Counted from the first letter of the stretch, positions 1-8,780 are shown. The stretch is DNA of 64,000 bases from Zhuqueibacter pondensis (GCA_034505955.1 JAPDQK010000020.1:21204-85203), one strand, 5' to 3'. Numbers and translations are program-made. The notes: generated by a model not told the origin, from the letters alone.

Positions 1-407
1 GTGGAGCCGACCGTGAAGAGGCCATTTTCATACACCAGTTCCACTGCGGTGCCATCGAGCTTCGGCTCGACGGTGTATTCGATTTCTTCAATACCAAGCA
101 ACTTGCGTAGGCGCTGGTCGAAATCCCGCATCTCGCCGTCGTCGAACGCATTGTCGAGCGAGACCATTGGAATGGTGTGCGTGACGGTCTCGAATTCCTC
201 CAGCGGTGCCGCGCCGACGCGCTGGGTTGGCGAATCTGGCGTCACCAGCTCCGGAAATTGTTCTTCCAGTTCCTGCAAGCGCCGGAACATGCGGTCATAC
301 TCGGCGTCAGAAATTTCTGGATTGTCGAGGACGTAGTAGCGATATGCGTGGTAGTTCAGCTCCTTGCGGAGTTTTTCGATTTCGAGTTGGGCTTGAGAGA
401 CGGTCAT
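1..407 (-). CDS. ligA: NAD+-dependent DNA ligase, N-terminal part (runs off the left edge)
   Basis: Seals nicks during replication and repair using NAD+. Only the first 135 residues are inside the window. The NMN-binding Ia domain is followed by the start of the adenylation domain, and the catalytic lysine is visible as Lys116 in a KLDG motif, which is the expected place in LigA. The start is the ATG at 407-405, giving an N-terminus beginning MTVSQAQ. No strong Shine-Dalgarno sequence is visible. The first 100 codons are repeated almost exactly at 1307-1606, upstream of a HEPN/MNT pair. This copy is the one that continues into the adenylation domain, so it is taken as the functional gene. Identification is secure; the rest of the gene cannot be seen. 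Confidence 0.93.
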   Translation of the reverse strand, partial: MTVSQAQLEIEKLRKELNYHAYRYYVLDNPEISDAEYDRMFRRLQELEEQFPELVTPDSPTQRVGAAPLEEFETVTHTIPMVSLDNAFDDGEMRDFDQRLRKLLGIEEIEYTVEPKLDGTAVELVYENGLFTVGS

Positions 408-410
408 GGG
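111..410 (-). repeat. ligA 5'-end direct repeat, copy 1 (in the functional gene)
   Basis: These 300 bp match 1307-1606 without any gap (constant offset 1196). I count six substitutions, all at silent codon positions of ligA. Similarity stops at about codon 102 on one side and 3-4 bp upstream of the ATG on the other. Confidence 0.93.
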
Positions 411-437
411 AGTGAAAGGCAAAAGTTTATTGAAAAC

Positions 438-891
438 TTACTCACTTATGATATTCGATATATCATCGAAAAGCTTCTTGATGCGAAGATGATTCTGTTC
501 AATCGCGTTGACCACGACTGCAAGTTTGTTCGCATCAATCAGAAAGCCATAAATCTTTGTCGCCACATGGCGAAATGCCATCAGATCTTCGATGATTTTG
601 ATTATCGCTTCATCTACCTTAATGGCTCGCTCTTTCAACAGAGATTCAAACGTTCTCAGGGTATCACGGTGGGAAAATTGCCCTGAAGGCAGTTCCACTT
701 GCAGGTGCTTGAGCATTCTGATGATAATATGCTCAATGGCATTATAATATCCTTGACACTCATAAGTTAGAGCTGAAGTCTTCACCTCGTTGTCAGTTTC
801 CTTTTGAGCAAAGCTCGAGAGAGACGCCGATAATCATTTCAAGATTTTCCAGCGCAAACTGGACCGTATTTCGGAATTCATTCGCGTTCAT
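438..891 (-). CDS. HEPN-domain protein (HepT-like), apparently frameshifted
   Basis: Partner of the nucleotidyltransferase gene just upstream on the same strand; HEPN/MNT pairs act as toxin-antitoxin modules, the HEPN protein being an RNase. The open part (GTG at 785 to 438, 115 aa) is a HEPN helical bundle with the segment FRHVATKIYGF. Upstream, an ATG at 891, overlapping the end of the MNT gene by 14 nt, opens a frame reading MNANEFRNTVQFALENLEM, the expected first helix, but it stops after 32 codons. The two frames would join if one TC unit were restored in the TCTCTC run near 816-824. The usual HEPN catalytic R-x4-6-H is incomplete here (Arg-His present, second His replaced). Probably an inactivated or phase-variable gene, or a sequencing error. 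Confidence 0.7.
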
Positions 892-1195
892 AAAGTATTT
901 TCCCTTCCTGCAAAATTCTTTCACGAAACTGTCCCCAAACATTCTTGAAATCAAGCACGCTGACGGAGTGACGGGCCTTCATCAAGCACTCCGCCAGCGC
1001 GCGAAAATAGTTTTGATCCGGCAGACCTTCAACACAAATGTCGATATCCGAATTCGGTCGATAATCCCCTCTGGCTAACGAGCCGTAAAGGATGATCTTT
1101 ACTGCTCCGTAATGAAGCAAGATCGATCTGATATTCCAAAGATCTTCAAGTAAATCGCCTGGAAATGTACTTTCTGAGAGCAATAATTTTTTCAT
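878..1195 (-). CDS. MNT-family nucleotidyltransferase (MntA-like antitoxin)
   Basis: Minimal nucleotidyltransferase of 105 aa. The catalytic signature GS-x10-D-x-D is intact: Gly38-Ser39, then Asp50 and Asp52 in the segment GSLARGDYRPNSDID, with a third acidic residue near Asp82. In MntA/HepT systems the MNT protein AMPylates or otherwise neutralises the HEPN toxin. It is transcribed first and its end overlaps the probable HEPN start by 14 nt, the usual arrangement. The pair lies between two copies of the ligA 5' end. Start is the ATG at 1195-1193. Family assignment is firm; the antitoxin role is inferred from the family and the neighbour. Confidence 0.86.
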   Translation of the reverse strand: MKKLLLSESTFPGDLLEDLWNIRSILLHYGAVKIILYGSLARGDYRPNSDIDICVEGLPDQNYFRALAECLMKARHSVSVLDFKNVWGQFRERILQEGKILYERE

Positions 1196-1252
1196 AACCC
1201 TGAGTGGAGTAGATTGTTAACCGCCGTGACTATTCTTTGTCGAGTTACTAAT

Positions 1253-1603
1253 CTACAAATGACTTGTGTAAAAATCAAGGCCTCCCATGCCAGGCAGTTT
1301 TCGCAAGCGCTGGTCGAAATCCCGCATCTCGCCGTCATCGAAGGCATTGTCGAGGGAGACCATTGGAATGGTGTGCGTGACGGTCTCGAATTCTTCCAGC
1401 GGCGCCGCGCCGACGCGCTGGGTTGGCGAATCTGGCGTCACCAGTTCCGGAAATTGTTCTTCCAGTTCCTGCAAGCGCCGGAACATGCGGTCATACTCGG
1501 CGTCAGAAATTTCTGGATTGTCGAGGACGTAGTAGCGATATGCGTGGTAGTTCAGCTCCTTGCGGAGTTTTTCGATTTCGAGTTGGGCTTGAGAGACGGT
1601 CAT
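1253..1603 (-). pseudogene. Truncated duplicate of the ligA 5' end
   Basis: From the ATG at 1603-1601 this reads exactly like the first 102 residues of LigA (Ia domain, MTVSQAQ through RLRKL), then diverges into about 14 unrelated residues and stops at 1253. It lacks the KLDG lysine and the whole adenylation, OB, zinc, HhH and BRCT regions, so it cannot be a ligase. Over the shared 300 bp it differs from the functional copy by six bases, none changing an amino acid. It could be the displaced original 5' end of ligA left behind when a HEPN/MNT cassette arrived with a replacement 5' end; see findings. Confidence 0.88.
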
Positions 1604-1606
1604 GGG
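1307..1606 (-). repeat. ligA 5'-end direct repeat, copy 2 (orphan)
   Basis: Second copy of the 300-bp direct repeat whose first copy is at 111-410. The two copies bracket the HEPN/MNT pair; the repeat unit plus the intervening DNA has a period of 1196 bp. Confidence 0.93.
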
Positions 1607-1626
1607 AATCGTCGGATTGATTATTC

Positions 1627-1998
1627 TCACTTCTTCAGAAAGTTATTTGTGATGAGATAATTTTCCATACTTGCAATCAATTGCTTTGCTGTTCAAATAT
1701 CCTCATTAGGATCATCTTCACTTGTGGAAAGTTCGTGTTTATAATCTCCGGTTTGCCTGTCGCGAAAAACTCTTTCAATGAGTTTGCTGAATTCTTTTGG
1801 AAAGATGGCAGGCTTGATGAAATGTTGATTGAAGGTTGAAATAACGCCGGAATGTTTGGAAAAGCCAAGATTCTTTGGCACTTTGATTGACACCGCGTTA
1901 ATCGCAGTGTCAATGAAAATCAATTCAGCTGTTTGAGCCGTTTCAACTGCTTTTCTGAGTAAAATGGATAACCGAAATTTGGCAAACCCCGCGGGCAT
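1627..1998 (-). pseudogene. Decayed HEPN (UPF0332-type) gene
   Basis: The frame from the ATG at 1998 reads as a UPF0332-like HEPN protein: the middle has GFSKHSGVISTFNQHFIK and then FPKEFSKLIERVFRDRQTGDY, both typical of that family. Two lesions are visible. An in-frame TGA at 1695-1693 interrupts it, after which the same frame continues TAKQLIASMENYL, the expected C-terminal helix, to a stop at 1627. The segment that normally carries the RAYYA-type catalytic helix before GFSKHSG is missing or scrambled. It lies directly upstream of the orphan ligA fragment on the same strand, so this end of the window has carried two separate HEPN genes. The HEPN call is moderately sure. Confidence 0.62.
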
Positions 1999-2752
1999 AC
2001 TCTTGCCTGCCGGCTTGGGCCTCGAGCCGGTGGAACCTGGTCCGTCGGATTTGGGCTCATCACCATATATCTATCTGTAAAATTGTGAGGGCATCGTTTT
2101 CCCCGCGTATTTATGTCAGTCCCGTGATCATTGAATTGCCCATCAATTCATTGCTGAATAATAGCAAAAAGCCGAATTTTTGTCAAGTAAAATCTGGCTG
2201 AAGGTAATGTTCGGTGATTGGTGGATCATATGCTTCGCACTGTCATGCCTGCCCCCTAATGAGTTTTGACAATCAAAATCGGTAATATCATGACCACCCT
2301 GAACAGATGTCATTCTGGAAGACTGCGTCCGTAGGAATCTTTTTTCAATCCAGTTCAGTGCTCCTTTTGAAAAAGATTCCCTGCGGGCGTAGCCTACGGA
2401 ATGACAGAACAAGGTGAATGAGACATTACCGAACTTGAACGTCAAAACTCATCAGGCGTAGCCTACGGCCGTAGGCTCTACGAGTCGTAGACCCTACGGC
2501 CTTAGCCAGCCGCAGGCCAGGGTTTGGAAGCATCTGCACCAATTTATGCACTGTTCTTATACTTAAGAAGATTCTTCTTACGGGCGCAGTCTTTACAGAA
2601 TGACATCCAGCGGTACGGCTGAAGTGTCTGAAGATTTACTGCTGAGTTTATCGATGGCGCTGACAATCATCCTTTTAATCGCAGCCGGGAAATGTATCGC
2701 ATACTGTGCAAAATCCAGGTATCAACAGTTTTTTGAACACAGACGAGGCGGA
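1999..2752. other. Gene-free stretch rich in palindromes
   Basis: No credible coding sequence. It holds a nested inverted-repeat element (2255-2456), a perfect 16-bp palindrome at 2461-2476 centred on GGCC, several short TAGCCTACGG-like runs, and a half-copy of the TGTCATTC repeat near 2590-2606. It ends at the photolyase stop codon. Confidence 0.7.
2255..2456. repeat. Nested inverted-repeat element with TGTCATTC hairpin
   Basis: Outer arms CCTAATGAGTTTTGAC (2255-2270) and GTCAAAACTCATCAGG (2441-2456) are inverted copies. Inside them lies a second pair: TGTCATTC at 2308 and GAATGACA ending at 2406, with an AGGAATCTTTTTTC/GAAAAAGATTCCC stem between. The inner element belongs to the same family as 18338-18416, 52717-52760 and 60722-60763. 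Confidence 0.75.
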
Positions 2753-4471
2753 TCACATGGATTTTTTTTCGTGCGGATCCACCGCATCCGTACAATCCGT
2801 GCTCAAATTGATTGGTAAATTTTCAGGCTTGATCCTCTCTCCAGTCATCAAAGTATCCCGGACATAGTGAAAAATTTTCTCATCACGTTGCTGCCGGGAC
2901 TTGCCCCGCTTGCGCAACGACACCATCACCAATCTCAAGCGTTGATTGTTCTGCAAAGCTTTTTCATGCCGTGCCAGAAACGCCCAGTACAGATTCGTGA
3001 GCGGGCAATTTTGGTCGGGATCGAATGCGCAACTCGAACAATAGTCGCTCATGCGATTGATATATGCAGCGCCGGCGACGTACGGCTTGGTGGTGATCAG
3101 ATCGCCGATCGCAAAACTGCCCATGCCGAGCACGTTCGGCTCGACGACCCAGTCATAGGCGTCGGTATAGGCAATCCAAAACCAATCGGTCAGCTCGCGT
3201 GGTGAAACATCCAAGAGCGTGGCGATATTTGCCAGCACCATCAGGCGTGTGATGTGATGGCTGTAACCTTCATTCCAGACCTCGGCAACAACCTGGTCGA
3301 GACAGGCCAGCCCGGATTTCTTTCCCCAGTATGCCGGTGGCAACGGCGTTTCACTTCCCAGCGCCGAAGGTTTTGCGCCACCATCCGGAGCATTTGTTGA
3401 GGATGAAACCGGCCACGATTTCCCTGCCCAAAGATGATAACCGGCATCGCCGGGCGTTGTTGCGACGGAAGTTCCCGTTGGAAGTTGGCGAAAGCCATCA
3501 GTTGCAACATGTACGTGATGTACGAACTCGCGCCATCCCAATACTTGACGAATGAAACCCTCCTTGCTCGGCATCGGCAAATCCATCTGCGCAACTTCCG
3601 TCACCAAACGTTTCGGCAGCAAGCGATGCAAATTGATCAACGCCGAGAGTCGCGTATGAAAGAGACTGCGGGATTGTGTGGACATCGCATCTTCATAAGG
3701 GCCAAACCATGGCAAGCAATTCTTTCTGGCCCATTGCCAAAGTACTTCGGCATCTTCCCGGGTCGCAGGGATTGTGCTCATGTCCAAATGTCCGGGATGA
3801 TGTGCGAACGCCGTTTCGATGAGCGCTGCAACTTCGGTTTTGATTGGATCATTCGGAAACGTGGGAGGCGTGGGCGCAGGTGGTTGGCCTTTCCATGCTC
3901 TCCGATTTTCGGGATCGAAGCTGAATTTGCCGCCGACCGGCTTGCCATTTTCCATGAGAATGCCGGTGGCGCGGCGAATGTGGCGATAGAACCTGTCCAT
4001 GCGCCACGGCGGGCCTGCTTTGTGGCTGGCTTGAAATTGTTGCACGGTGGTGAGCCAGCCTTCGTGCGGGATGAGCTCAAGAGCGCCCGATTCAACGAGT
4101 GGTTGGAGGTCGGCACGCAGCTCTCGCTCGGCGGGAATCATGAGGCGCATCGGGCCGAGCTCCCGGCATAACGGTTCCAAGGCGGCACGATAAAGTCCGT
4201 TGGTGACGATATGCTTCACCGCGACGCCGCGCTCGGCTTGCTCCAAGGCGAAGTGACGAAGATTGGCGAGAATGAGAGCGAGTTTCTGTTGGTGATAGGG
4301 GCGCCGGGATGCCTTCCATTTGTTTTCGATGAGCACAATGCCCAATTCCTCCGGTGCCTCGCGCATGAGCGGGCCGATCTGATCGGTGAGCTGGTCATAG
4401 GGAATAAACAGCCAGCGGCGTCCGTGCGGGTCAGTTTGCCGCTCGGCTAATTGTTTTCGGAATACGGTCAT
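2753..4471 (-). CDS. phrB: FeS-containing bacterial cryptochrome/photolyase (PhrB-like, (6-4) type)
   Basis: Light-dependent flavoprotein of the FeS-BCP group, whose members repair (6-4) photoproducts. The 572-aa protein starts with the DUF1-like Rossmann domain of this group (WLFIPYDQL, VLIENKW), then the helical FAD domain. Four cysteines for the [4Fe-4S] cluster are present: Cys390, Cys478, Cys481 and Cys489 (YCSSC...NC); the 88- and 3-residue spacings match those in Agrobacterium PhrB, while the last spacing is shorter. It is about 60 residues longer than typical because of an insertion before Cys390 (about residues 335-380) and a C-terminal tail. Start is ATG 4471. No partner genes adjoin it; the next gene on the same strand is the epimerase at 4623. 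Confidence 0.9.
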   Translation of the reverse strand: MTVFRKQLAERQTDPHGRRWLFIPYDQLTDQIGPLMREAPEELGIVLIENKWKASRRPYHQQKLALILANLRHFALEQAERGVAVKHIVTNGLYRAALEPLCRELGPMRLMIPAERELRADLQPLVESGALELIPHEGWLTTVQQFQASHKAGPPWRMDRFYRHIRRATGILMENGKPVGGKFSFDPENRRAWKGQPPAPTPPTFPNDPIKTEVAALIETAFAHHPGHLDMSTIPATREDAEVLWQWARKNCLPWFGPYEDAMSTQSRSLFHTRLSALINLHRLLPKRLVTEVAQMDLPMPSKEGFIRQVLGWREFVHHVHVATDGFRQLPTGTSVATTPGDAGYHLWAGKSWPVSSSTNAPDGGAKPSALGSETPLPPAYWGKKSGLACLDQVVAEVWNEGYSHHITRLMVLANIATLLDVSPRELTDWFWIAYTDAYDWVVEPNVLGMGSFAIGDLITTKPYVAGAAYINRMSDYCSSCAFDPDQNCPLTNLYWAFLARHEKALQNNQRLRLVMVSLRKRGKSRQQRDEKIFHYVRDTLMTGERIKPENLPINLSTDCTDAVDPHEKKSM

Positions 4472-4622
4472 GAGAAGAGCTTTCGAGCATCGCTGGCGCG
4501 GACTGCGTCCATAGGATGAAACGGATTCTCACAGATTTTATTTTTGTTTCATCTGTGTCAATCCGTGCCATCCGTGTTCCAATAAATGGTAAGAAAGCTT
4601 TCATCTATTGGGGCTTCTGCAA

Positions 4623-5519
4623 TCAACCCAACAGATGCCGCAATGCGCTTTCCAAATCGGCATGTTTGAATTTGTAACCCGTCGCCAAAAGCTTCGCCGG
4701 TTCGACGCGCGCGCTGTCAAGCAGCAGCGCCTGTGCCATTTCACCAAGCACCAGTTTGATCGCAAAGGCAGGCAGAGGGAAAACCGTTGGCCGTGAAAGT
4801 ACTCGTCCCAGGACTTTGGTGAATTCACGATTTGTGACCGGATTCGGCGCCACGACATTGACCGGTCCGTCGAGTTCTTCGGTTGTCAGCATATGCTGAA
4901 AGACGCCAATCACGTCCTCGAGCGAAACCCAGCTCCAGTATTGTCTGCCATTTCCCATGACGCCGCCCAGCCCGAGCTTGAACGGCAGCAGCATTTTTGC
5001 CAGGGCACCGCCCTGCGAACTGAGAATCACACCCATGCGTGGATGCACCACCCGAATGCCTTTTTGCCGCGCCGGATTCGCTGCTTTTTCCCATGCCTGG
5101 CAGACCTCCGGAAGAAAGCCGGTGCCGGAGGCGCTCTCTTCACGGAGGATTTCATTGCCACGATTGCCGTAATAACCAATCGCCGAGGCACTGACAAAAA
5201 CTTTGGGTGGTTTGGCGAGTTGCGCCAGGGTTTCGCTGAGAAGCCTGGTGCCTTGAACCCGGCTGCCGAGAATTTTGGCCTTTTTTGCCCTGGTCCAGCG
5301 CCCTCCGGCAATGCTCTCACCCGCGAGATGGAAAACTGCGTCGAAGCCCTCGAGATCACCTGCGTTCAGGATGCCTGCTTCCGGATTCCAGTGCACGGCC
5401 GGTTCGCTGCTTTGCAGAGGAGAGCGCACCAGGCGGGTGATGCGATGTCCTGCTGCCCTCGCGGAATCGATCAGCATCGTACCGAGCATCCCTGTCGATC
5501 CGGTGACAAGAATATTCAT
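4623..5519 (-). CDS. TIGR01777 family NAD(P)-dependent epimerase/dehydratase-like protein
   Basis: SDR-superfamily protein of 298 aa. The N-terminal Rossmann motif is TGSTGMLG (residues 6-13), followed by VFHLAGE, and the C-terminal quarter is the DUF1731-type tail (PLPAFAIKLVLGEMAQALLLDSARVEP region) that defines the TIGR01777/YfcH group. Substrate is unknown; relatives include YfcH of E. coli and the plastid/cyanobacterial cell-division-linked SulA homolog. Start ATG at 5519. It lies 151 bp upstream of the photolyase on the same strand; YfcH-like genes near photolyases are seen in several bacteria, but a functional link is only inferred. Confidence 0.9.
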   Translation of the reverse strand: MNILVTGSTGMLGTMLIDSARAAGHRITRLVRSPLQSSEPAVHWNPEAGILNAGDLEGFDAVFHLAGESIAGGRWTRAKKAKILGSRVQGTRLLSETLAQLAKPPKVFVSASAIGYYGNRGNEILREESASGTGFLPEVCQAWEKAANPARQKGIRVVHPRMGVILSSQGGALAKMLLPFKLGLGGVMGNGRQYWSWVSLEDVIGVFQHMLTTEELDGPVNVVAPNPVTNREFTKVLGRVLSRPTVFPLPAFAIKLVLGEMAQALLLDSARVEPAKLLATGYKFKHADLESALRHLLG

Positions 5520-5850
5520 GAATTCTGCTCTTCAAGATGATTATATCACTTTTTTCAGTCAGGGCTCATTCCTGCTACACAGGCAATATACTTCTTGGCG
5601 GGTTTCTTGTCAAGCTTCGTTTGGAAAATCTGATGGAGTTTTGCAATTGGATGGATGAGGGATCCCCGAAGGAGATGCCACTGAACCCCGATAATTCACA
5701 CGGTGCATAAAGCGACAGCACTCTGCTCTCGACGCAAGCCTAAAAATATGGCTCATAAATTATCGGGGTGAACACGGCACGGCCCCAAAATGATTCAGAG
5801 TTCCGGGTTTCGGGCTGCTTGCGCATTTCCAGCAACCCGAAACCGGTCGA
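5520..5850. other. Intergenic stretch holding an 83-bp miniature element
   Basis: 331 bp between the start of the epimerase gene and the end of the secreted-enzyme gene, both on the minus strand. The only clear structure is the 83-bp inverted-repeat element at 5686-5768. No gene was recognised. Confidence 0.7.
5686..5768 (+). mobile_element. 83-bp MITE-like element, copy 1
   Basis: Begins CCCCGATAATTCA and ends with the inverted copy TAAATTATCGGGG, giving terminal inverted repeats of about 11-13 bp. It is flanked on both sides by TGAA (5682-5685 and 5769-5772). A second copy of the same length lies in reverse orientation at 20214-20296, flanked by TTAA. It is non-coding and shares an internal CGACAGCAC segment with copy 2. 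Confidence 0.82.
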
Positions 5851-8523
5851 CTATTTCGTCAAAAGTAATTTGTGCTGTGACAACCAACCATCGAATTCCA
5901 GCCGGCATAGATAGACCCCACTGGCAACACGCACGCCGCCGTCGTCTGTGGCATCCCAATAAAAATTGTGACTTCCGCTGGCAAGTGTTCCGGAAATCAA
6001 TGTTCGGATCAACTGGCCCGAGAGGTTGTAAATTGCCAAATTCGCCTTTCCCGGCGCCGGCAAGGCAAAAGTGATGGTTGTGCTCGGATTGAATGGGTTG
6101 GGATAATTTCTCAATTCAATTGTACGGGGGATGGCTCCGTTTTTTGGCGCAGCCACGGAAGTCGCTTTGCCGAGTGTTATGGTATAAGTCGCCATTCCGC
6201 TGGGATTGTCGGAAAAAGAAATCATCCCGTTCACTCCGGTCGTGCCGGTAGCAATCTTGATGCCTCCTTTGACCACGTTATACTCGCGCTTTTTACCCAA
6301 CTCTGGCACGAAAAATTTCACCACTTTGTTGCTGCTGATGCTGCAGGAAAGATTCGTCATCGGCGTTTCATCCTTGCTGAACAGGACGAGGCGTTCCTTG
6401 TCAATCAGTGCACCCACCCAGTTGGGACCGGAGATTGCTTCCACCGGCGCCTTCTCGCCCATGGTATTGGCGTCACCGATTTGTATCACGGTCAAAAAAA
6501 GATTCTCGCGTGAGCGAATTTGCAAGGTATGATCACTGAACAAATAGCTTGCGGCTTCGCCGAATGCGCCGTCGTAACCAACCGGTGAGCCATCGGCCCA
6601 AACCCACTCATAACCCGGGCCGCCAAACTTGTGCAAGGTGGCATTTTGCGGCAGTAGCGAGGTCAGATACATCTGCCCGTGTGAGCGATCTATCCGGTTG
6701 ACGACTTTTACGGTTTTGGCAGTGCTGGTCCAGTGCCCGCTGCCGGCTGTGGTCCAGGTTCCACCCACCGCTTCGATGTCCGTTGGGGTGTGAATGACAA
6801 AATATTTTTCTTGCGCGGATTGCACGCGATCCATGATCACGATGAACTCGCGATTGACCGGCCCGCGCAGATAAACCAGCGCACGCCGCGCCAGAGTTGC
6901 CTTGCTGCCGGCTTTGTAGCTGCGGGTGTAATTGTAATTGACATAATCGTACAAACCCGGCTGATGTTCCCGCGCTTCGACGGTGCCAATGTGCGTGTTC
7001 GCGCCGATCTCGAAATCCTGGGGCGTGTCGGCACCGTCACTGATGCTACCCTTTTCGAGGCTGAGTTCCTTGTCCGGTCCCAATCCGAACACGTTGTTTT
7101 GCGCCATGGCTTTGCCGCCACTCCCAACCTTTGGGATGCCGGTACTGGCATTTTTGGTATTGGCGGCACTGATCGCCAGCGTGCCAAAGCGATGCACATT
7201 AATGGCACCGGTTTCTTCTTCATTGTGTCCGTTTTGATACCAGTATTGCGGGCTGAAGAACTGAATGAGCGTGGCGCCCTCATAACTGTGATCGGAACGC
7301 ATGGCGTGCATCTGGCCCAAATGATAACCCAACGGAATGCCGGCCTCTTCCGGCGATTTTTTCGGCACGTGTTTGGTGCCAAAGACAAACTTGTAAAAGA
7401 AATCGTAAATGTGGGGCTCGTAATAATCATAATTATCGACTTGCAAGCCGTAGGGACTTTTCTCACAATACCAAGCGGCAAATCCGGCCAGGTTCGGGTC
7501 TGCTTCGACCAGCGACGCCGCGACCATGTTCATGACTGCGGAGGTGAGACAGTTCATGTTCGTTACTGCCGTGCTGGTATTTTGTTGGCTGAAATAATAG
7601 ATCCCCCGGTACGGCGTGGTCATGAGATTGTAGTAAATATAATACGGCGCATCATGAATCCACGGATTGGAGAGGAAAAAGTTTTCGGCCAAAGCGCTGC
7701 CGGCAGCACCGGCGAGCAGCAAGATTCCGGTGTAGCCATCCATCGCGTAACCATCTCCCTCCACCCAGTCGCTGGAGCCTTCAAAGAGTTTGGCCGCCAC
7801 CCCGAGCTGCCGGGTGATGAAAACATCTTGAAATGAATCCATCATTTGCCTGGCCGCGGTGAGATAGGAAGCGCCGAGGTCGTTGTCACCATAAAAACAC
7901 AAGGCACCGCCGTAGACATGACAATTGGCGGCATAATGATTTTCCAATTTCACTTTGTCAGACTGATAACGATTGTTCCACATCGTGATCAGGCGACCGG
8001 CCAGCGCACGCCGTTGCTCCAAGGTCGCCAGGTCATGCGTCCAATCGTAGACGACTTGCAGTGCCAGACTCGCCACTCCACCGTCGGAGGTGGTGAGATT
8101 TTTTGCGCCATGATGCGTCTCGGTCCAGCCGTTATCCAAATTTTGAGCAATGTGCAGCCCCCACGCAATCGCCTTTTGCCCATATTCTTTCCTGGTATGG
8201 CGCGCGCTTATACCGGGAATGGTGGCGGGATCGATCTGATAAAGCAGGGCAAAGGAACGCGCAATGCCAAAGATCTCATTCCATTGAGCAGAGCCGGCTG
8301 CGCTGTCGTAAAATTTGTCCAGGTCATTGACAAAATTTTGAAAATCAGCGCGGTAGTGGGTTTTTATCCTCTCGCGCATTGCGGCCACACCTTCGGGAGT
8401 GACGAACAGTCGCGGATGAATGCCCTTGGCAATCGGGGAATTCGGTTTGGGAACAAAGGTTTGCGCCTGCAAGGACGCGAAGAAAAGTACAGTACAAAGA
8501 ATAGTCAGAAATTTTTTCATCAT
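5851..8523 (-). CDS. Secreted heparinase II/III-like polysaccharide lyase with C-terminal FlgD/Por-type sorting module
   Basis: Exported protein of 890 aa. From the ATG at 8523 (preceded by a GAGGG ribosome-binding site) it has a signal peptide, MMKKFLTILCTVLFFASLQAQ. The N-terminal half is an alpha/alpha-toroid (LFVTPEGVAAMRERI, repeated helices, WVEGDGYAMDGYTGILLLAG), followed by a beta-rich heparinase II/III-like half with the HNEEETGAINVHRFG stretch that could supply catalytic or metal-binding side chains. Residues 806-890 start YPNPFNPSTT and end SGVYLCRLEFDG...LLLTK, the FlgD Ig-like/sorting module common in KSB1, Calditrichota and Ignavibacteria proteins. The substrate (uronic-acid polysaccharide) is inferred only. 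A longer frame upstream to 8616 exists but lacks a signal peptide start. Confidence 0.8.
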   Translation of the reverse strand: MMKKFLTILCTVLFFASLQAQTFVPKPNSPIAKGIHPRLFVTPEGVAAMRERIKTHYRADFQNFVNDLDKFYDSAAGSAQWNEIFGIARSFALLYQIDPATIPGISARHTRKEYGQKAIAWGLHIAQNLDNGWTETHHGAKNLTTSDGGVASLALQVVYDWTHDLATLEQRRALAGRLITMWNNRYQSDKVKLENHYAANCHVYGGALCFYGDNDLGASYLTAARQMMDSFQDVFITRQLGVAAKLFEGSSDWVEGDGYAMDGYTGILLLAGAAGSALAENFFLSNPWIHDAPYYIYYNLMTTPYRGIYYFSQQNTSTAVTNMNCLTSAVMNMVAASLVEADPNLAGFAAWYCEKSPYGLQVDNYDYYEPHIYDFFYKFVFGTKHVPKKSPEEAGIPLGYHLGQMHAMRSDHSYEGATLIQFFSPQYWYQNGHNEEETGAINVHRFGTLAISAANTKNASTGIPKVGSGGKAMAQNNVFGLGPDKELSLEKGSISDGADTPQDFEIGANTHIGTVEAREHQPGLYDYVNYNYTRSYKAGSKATLARRALVYLRGPVNREFIVIMDRVQSAQEKYFVIHTPTDIEAVGGTWTTAGSGHWTSTAKTVKVVNRIDRSHGQMYLTSLLPQNATLHKFGGPGYEWVWADGSPVGYDGAFGEAASYLFSDHTLQIRSRENLFLTVIQIGDANTMGEKAPVEAISGPNWVGALIDKERLVLFSKDETPMTNLSCSISSNKVVKFFVPELGKKREYNVVKGGIKIATGTTGVNGMISFSDNPSGMATYTITLGKATSVAAPKNGAIPRTIELRNYPNPFNPSTTITFALPAPGKANLAIYNLSGQLIRTLISGTLASGSHNFYWDATDDGGVRVASGVYLCRLEFDGWLSQHKLLLTK

Positions 8524-8780
8524 TACCCTCGTGTCTTTGTGAAACACCGGCCTGAAATTCATTTCCGTAAGATGTTCGCCCCGACTCCAAGAACTCGGGG
8601 ACGAAAACTCCGTCAAAGCCCCTGTTTTTATTGATACCTCGCCAGTCTGCTGCCAGCTTTGAAAAACCGACGCAAATCAGCCTTTCTGAAAATAAGCCAA
8701 TGGTGTGCCAACAACTGAGGCATTGCCAGCATCTCAAAATTGTCGTTGCCTTTTACAATTTCATTGTATAACTTTTTTAC

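Noticed and set aside
3434..4171. Long plus-strand open frame opposite the photolyase gene
   Set aside because: It is an antisense shadow; the minus-strand frame has all family motifs.
6733..7836. 367-codon plus-strand frame opposite the secreted enzyme
   Set aside because: Its composition mirrors the codon structure of the minus-strand gene and it has no recognisable domain or ribosome-binding site.
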